Shown: in pieces, positions 61,170 to 64,000 of the stretch | Layout of the letters: each line of letters begins with the position of its first letter | Position numbering within the stretch: the stretch's first letter is position 1 | NCBI GenBank assembly: GCA_009746045.1 | Contig: RPFO01000213.1 | Span: forward strand, 4,262,411 to 4,326,410 | Origin: Mesostigma viride | Lineage: Eukaryota > Streptophyta > Mesostigmatophyceae > Mesostigmatales > Mesostigmataceae | Direction: 5' to 3' | DNA length: 64,000 nucleotides | Notes under the pieces: model-generated | What the model saw: only the letters and a program-made list of their open reading frames with translations | Databases searched by the model: none | What the model was told of the DNA's origin: nothing | Made by a program: the position numbers and the translations under genes

Positions 61170-61173
61170 TTAA

Positions 61174-61780
61174 TTAATTAATTAAACTCCCGTAGGGGAG
61201 TCACGGAGGGCACCGGAGTGCTTTTAACCCCTAGCTGTATGTGCACAACAGGAAGAAAGGGCAGAGACCCCCTTTCTCCTTCATGCCACAGCAGCAATCG
61301 GACACAATAGACGATCCGGCAAGTTCTGCATGGGTGCAATAAGACCCGAGTGAGCATATCATACAACAAGGAGCGTGGGCAAGTAAGCGAAGCATAGCCA
61401 GGACGTAGCATGGCTGGCTGTACATGGGCTAAGCTAAGGCTATGGCTCAGTTGTGTACCGTGCGTCAGCGGTGCACGTGACGTAGGTGTGGTGGCAAGGC
61501 TAGGTAAACATTCTAGGCATGGCTGCCATGGCGGCAGTGACTACATACCAAGGATTACAAGCTACGGCTATTCTAGCGCCCGCAGGGGGCGTCCACATCT
61601 TGTGGTTGATCATCAGGTCCCCGACCCTCCAGTTCGCCTAGTGGGCTTCTCGGGGTCATGCTTGTGGCAGAGATATTCCGGCCACAGGTCGCGTCGCTGC
61701 TGCTGAGCAGCGGGGGTCAGGTCATCGTCCAGCGTCCAGGTGAGGTCGCGCAATTAACCGGCCTCTTGTGACGAGAACCT
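61174..61780 (-). pseudogene. ORF1 retroelement 3' UTR and ORF1 C-terminus
   Basis: Minus element: tail (TTAA)n at 61170-61185, hairpin CTCCCGTAGGGGAG, 3' UTR with GCAGAGACCCCCTTTCTCCT, then the ORF1 end on minus (WTLDDDLTP, QQQRRDLWPEYLCHKHD) at about 61740-61640. 5'-truncated near 61780 where plus-strand ORF2 sequence begins. Confidence 0.75.
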
Positions 61781-61984
61781 TTGGATCGAGCCTCCATGAG
61801 CTCATATGCAAAGAGCACATTCAAAGAGCAACTATAGTAGAGGATCTACTTGGGGGCTTAGGCCTCTCTGCTGTGATTTGGAAACAGATGCAGGACAAGG
61901 CCAAGCATGGGCCCAGGTAGTCGAGGACAATGACCCCCCATGTGCTGTGGGTAATAATTACATGCCTCGTAGCTGGAAGAGTAA
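61781..61984 (+). pseudogene. LINE ORF2 C-terminal scrap
   Basis: Plus frames read STFKEQL, VEDLLGGLGLSAVIWK and MQDKAKHGP, corresponding to RTFKEQLVEDMGGLGLSVIW at 52820-52890. It is interrupted at 61985 by the tail of the next minus-strand element. Confidence 0.7.
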
Positions 61985-63290
61985 TTAAACTCGTGCTCCC
62001 GTTGGGGAGTCACGGAGCACCGAAGTGCTTTAAATCCCAGTGTGTGCAGTGTGCACAACAGGAGAAAGGGCAGAGACCCCCTTTCTCCTTCATGCCAAAG
62101 GCATGCCACAGGCCCACAGCTGCAATCGGACACGCTTAAATTAATAGCCATCCGGCAGGATCTGTGGGTGCAATAAGACCCATGTGAGCATGTCATAACA
62201 AGGAGCGTGAGCATTGAAGTATAATCTTGGCATAGCCAGGACGCCAACATGGCTGTACTGCATGGCTGTACAAGGACGGCTCAGCCAGGCTAATTACTAG
62301 GCTATGGCTGGTGGTGTACCGTGCGTTAGCGGTGCGCGTGACTAGGTAGATGTCAGACTGTTGGCACAGCTAGGCAAACATTCTAAGCATCATGGCTGCC
62401 ATAGCGGCAGTGACTACCAATGGATACAAGCTAGGGCTATTATGCAAGCTATTCTTGCCCGCAGGGGCGTCCACATCATGTGGTTGATCATCAGGTCCCC
62501 GCCCCTCCAGTACTGACACCTTGGGCTTCTGGGAGCCATCAGTGCTTGTGGCGGAGGTATTCCGGCCACAGGTCGCGTCGCTGATGCTGCTGAGCGGGGG
62601 TCACTCGGGTCGTCGTCCAGCGTCCAGCTAGGACGTGAGGTCGTGCAACCTCTTGCGACGAGAGAGGCCTAACCGCTGCTTGCCCAGACCTCACGGGAGG
62701 GGCCGGAAGGTGAGCAGGACTGGTGGGGGAGCCGCCTTGTCCCGTGAGTGGGGAAGGCGGTGGCACCCACGCAGTTCTACCTCACCTACCAAGCCCATGA
62801 GGGTAGCAAGGAGCTGGTCCTTGAGCTCGTCGGCAAGGGAGGTGGACGTCTCACCTGGCTTCTGGGGGAAACGACGCAGCACCACTCGGCACTCGCGGCC
62901 CGAGCGCGGTCGGTGGCCTCCCGTTGGTTGCATGGCCTGGCGGTGGTCCTCCATGCATCTCCTGGAGCTAATCGTGGCGATGGCGTCGGTGGTTGAGGCC
63001 CGGTCGCTGACCGCAGCAGGTCCGCATATAGGAGAGCGGCGGGAGGTCGCCAGCATCCTGCCGGGACCCGTGGCTGGGATGCGATGGTGGTCGTCTGCTC
63101 CGCTATATCTTTTGGACCTGTGTGGCCAGGGCCTCGGTGTGGGCGGTGATGGCTTCAAGCTTCTTCATGAGCACGCCGCACTTGCCCTCCACCTGGTTGA
63201 GGCGCGAGAGACAAGTGCAGCGTGCGTCTCGGATGCCTGCGCCGCGGTCTGCAGCGCCGTGAGCTGATCGAAGCTGCCTACACACGTGTA
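61985..63290 (-). pseudogene. ORF1 retroelement, diverged, 3' UTR to coiled coil
   Basis: Minus element with 3' hairpin (CTCGTGCTCCCGTTGGGGAG on plus, 61990), 3' UTR matching 61200-61640, ORF1 end VTPAQQHQRRDLWPEYLRHK (about 62610-62540), RNA-binding part LKDQLLATLMGLVGEVELRG then HRLPHSRDKAAPPPVLLTF (62840-62700), and an upstream coiled-coil-like region to about 63270. Frameshifted. It abuts the inverted TTAA-element copy at 63290. Confidence 0.75.
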
Positions 63291-64000
63291 CTTGACGTGT
63301 ACTTGATGACGTATACAGCACCTAAATACTGCAAAACTGCAACCTGCTATGGCTGACATGCAAGCAACGTCGAGTAGGATGGCGGTCTTAGAGAGGCTGG
63401 GCAGAGGTCGGTAGAAATAAGTGGAAAACTGGCAGAAACTAGGTAGAAACACGATATACTTTACGCCTGCAAGCACTATTGAGCCGGTGGCAGAGGCCAT
63501 TTCCAGGAAAATACAGCATACCGTAGCAATAGCCACGGTCACGCCTTACGCTATTTGCAGGCACCATCATGCCCGGAGCTACCCAATAAAAGTCTGCACA
63601 AATCTCGGTTTAGCCGAGAGTCCGGGCGTTCGGAATGAATAAACATGTGTTAAGAAGTCGAAACACCATGGAAATACCAAGCATGGTGCCGCAGCAGACC
63701 CGAGTCTTGACGTAATAATATGTATGCCGGTTTCCAGGGTTTCCGCATGAAAGTTGGGTGAGAAACTGGAAAAAACTACGTTTCCTTTGCCCCAGTACCT
63801 CAACAAACTCGTAGAAACCTATTTATCAACCTTTGAACGCATCATCATCAAAGAGACAACCAGCGCAGGCCAGAAATCGGGAGAATCCGGACCATGGTAG
63901 CTCGAGCCTGCCGTTATCTTTTCCGCGTTTTCATGGTCGTGCCACCCAACAGCCACTGAAATTCGCGCGAAAACTGGCGAGATCTACCTGCCGCCATCGC
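63290..64000 (-). mobile_element. Inverted copy of the 22.8-kb TTAA element interior
   Basis: Reverse complement of 23039-23655 with few differences, including a shared frame starting MLRY-x-GKGNVVFSSFS (23148 on plus, 63806 on minus) and one starting MTVAIATVCCIFLEMASATG. The homology runs to the window end. It is interrupted at 63850-63936 by the short GAGACAACC repeat, absent from the other copy. Confidence 0.88.
63850..63936 (+). mobile_element. Short dispersed repeat, GAGACAACC family, copy 3
   Basis: About 87 bp (CAAAGAGACAACCAGCGCAG to CTTTTCCGCGTTTT) inserted between CATCAT and CATGGTCG. The uninterrupted counterpart near 23106-23120 reads, reversed, GCATCATCATGGTCG. The empty-site comparison defines both ends and a TSD of only about 3 bp (CAT). 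Confidence 0.88.

Overview
The window is nuclear DNA of a eukaryote, most likely a green alga. It has spliceosomal introns (GT-AG, one probable GC-AG), GC-rich exons, introns loaded with micro- and minisatellites, and a dense layer of retroelement and DNA-transposon debris. One gene reads as an ELF3-family clock protein, a plant-lineage family, which argues for Viridiplantae. I cannot place it more precisely.

Three multi-exon genes can be reconstructed with phase-consistent splice sites. (1) An ELF3-like gene on + (8893-16389, 4 exons, 1678 codons) carries the N-terminal, middle and C-terminal conserved blocks in order, separated by very long Gly/Ser/Pro/Gln-rich spacers. (2) A PEX11 peroxisomal membrane protein on + (35855-42007, 7 exons, 398 codons) has a low-complexity insertion of about 160 residues. 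(3) A plant/fungal-type atypical dual-specificity phosphatase (SIW14/OCA-like) lies on - (34705 down to about 28.5 kb, at least 6 exons); its catalytic Arg position holds Val. Genes 2 and 3 are divergent, with about 1.15 kb between start codons. An intronless 465-codon ORF (49840-51237) and a PHD-finger exon (60257-60654) complete the plausible coding content.

Region by region: 1-5215, giant (CATC)n arrays and a duplicated A/B module. 5216-7786, two 3' fragments of a zf-RVT-type LINE, the second inside a 1490-bp element with perfect 16-bp TIRs and an 8-bp TSD. 7.8-17.4 kb, the ELF3-like gene. 17.4-22.8 kb, a nest of fragments of a second LINE (RT plus C-terminal ORF2 domain) and its ORF1-only relatives. 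22.8-24.5 kb, a TTAA-flanked DNA element. 24.5-28.5 kb, mostly unassigned low-complexity DNA. 28.5-34.7 kb, the phosphatase, with a hAT-like element nested in a foldback MITE inside an intron. 35.8-42.0 kb, PEX11. 44.0-45.95 and 58.9-61.2 kb, two diverged members of a second TTAA-flanked TIR family, one with a PHD finger. 45.95-48.6 and 52.2-63.3 kb, more LINE ORF1/ORF2 fragments and a third giant (CATC)n array. 63.3-64.0 kb, an inverted copy of the interior of the 22.8-kb TTAA element, running off the window.

The main new points are these. The retroelements share a 3' hairpin (core CTCC-CAACGG-GAG) and tails of (TTAA)n instead of poly(A). Their 3' UTR contains a short CATC seed that appears to have expanded into kilobase arrays. 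TTAA-targeting DNA elements sit in or against those (TTAA)n tails. ORF1-only copies have clean target-site duplications, so they look mobilised in trans.
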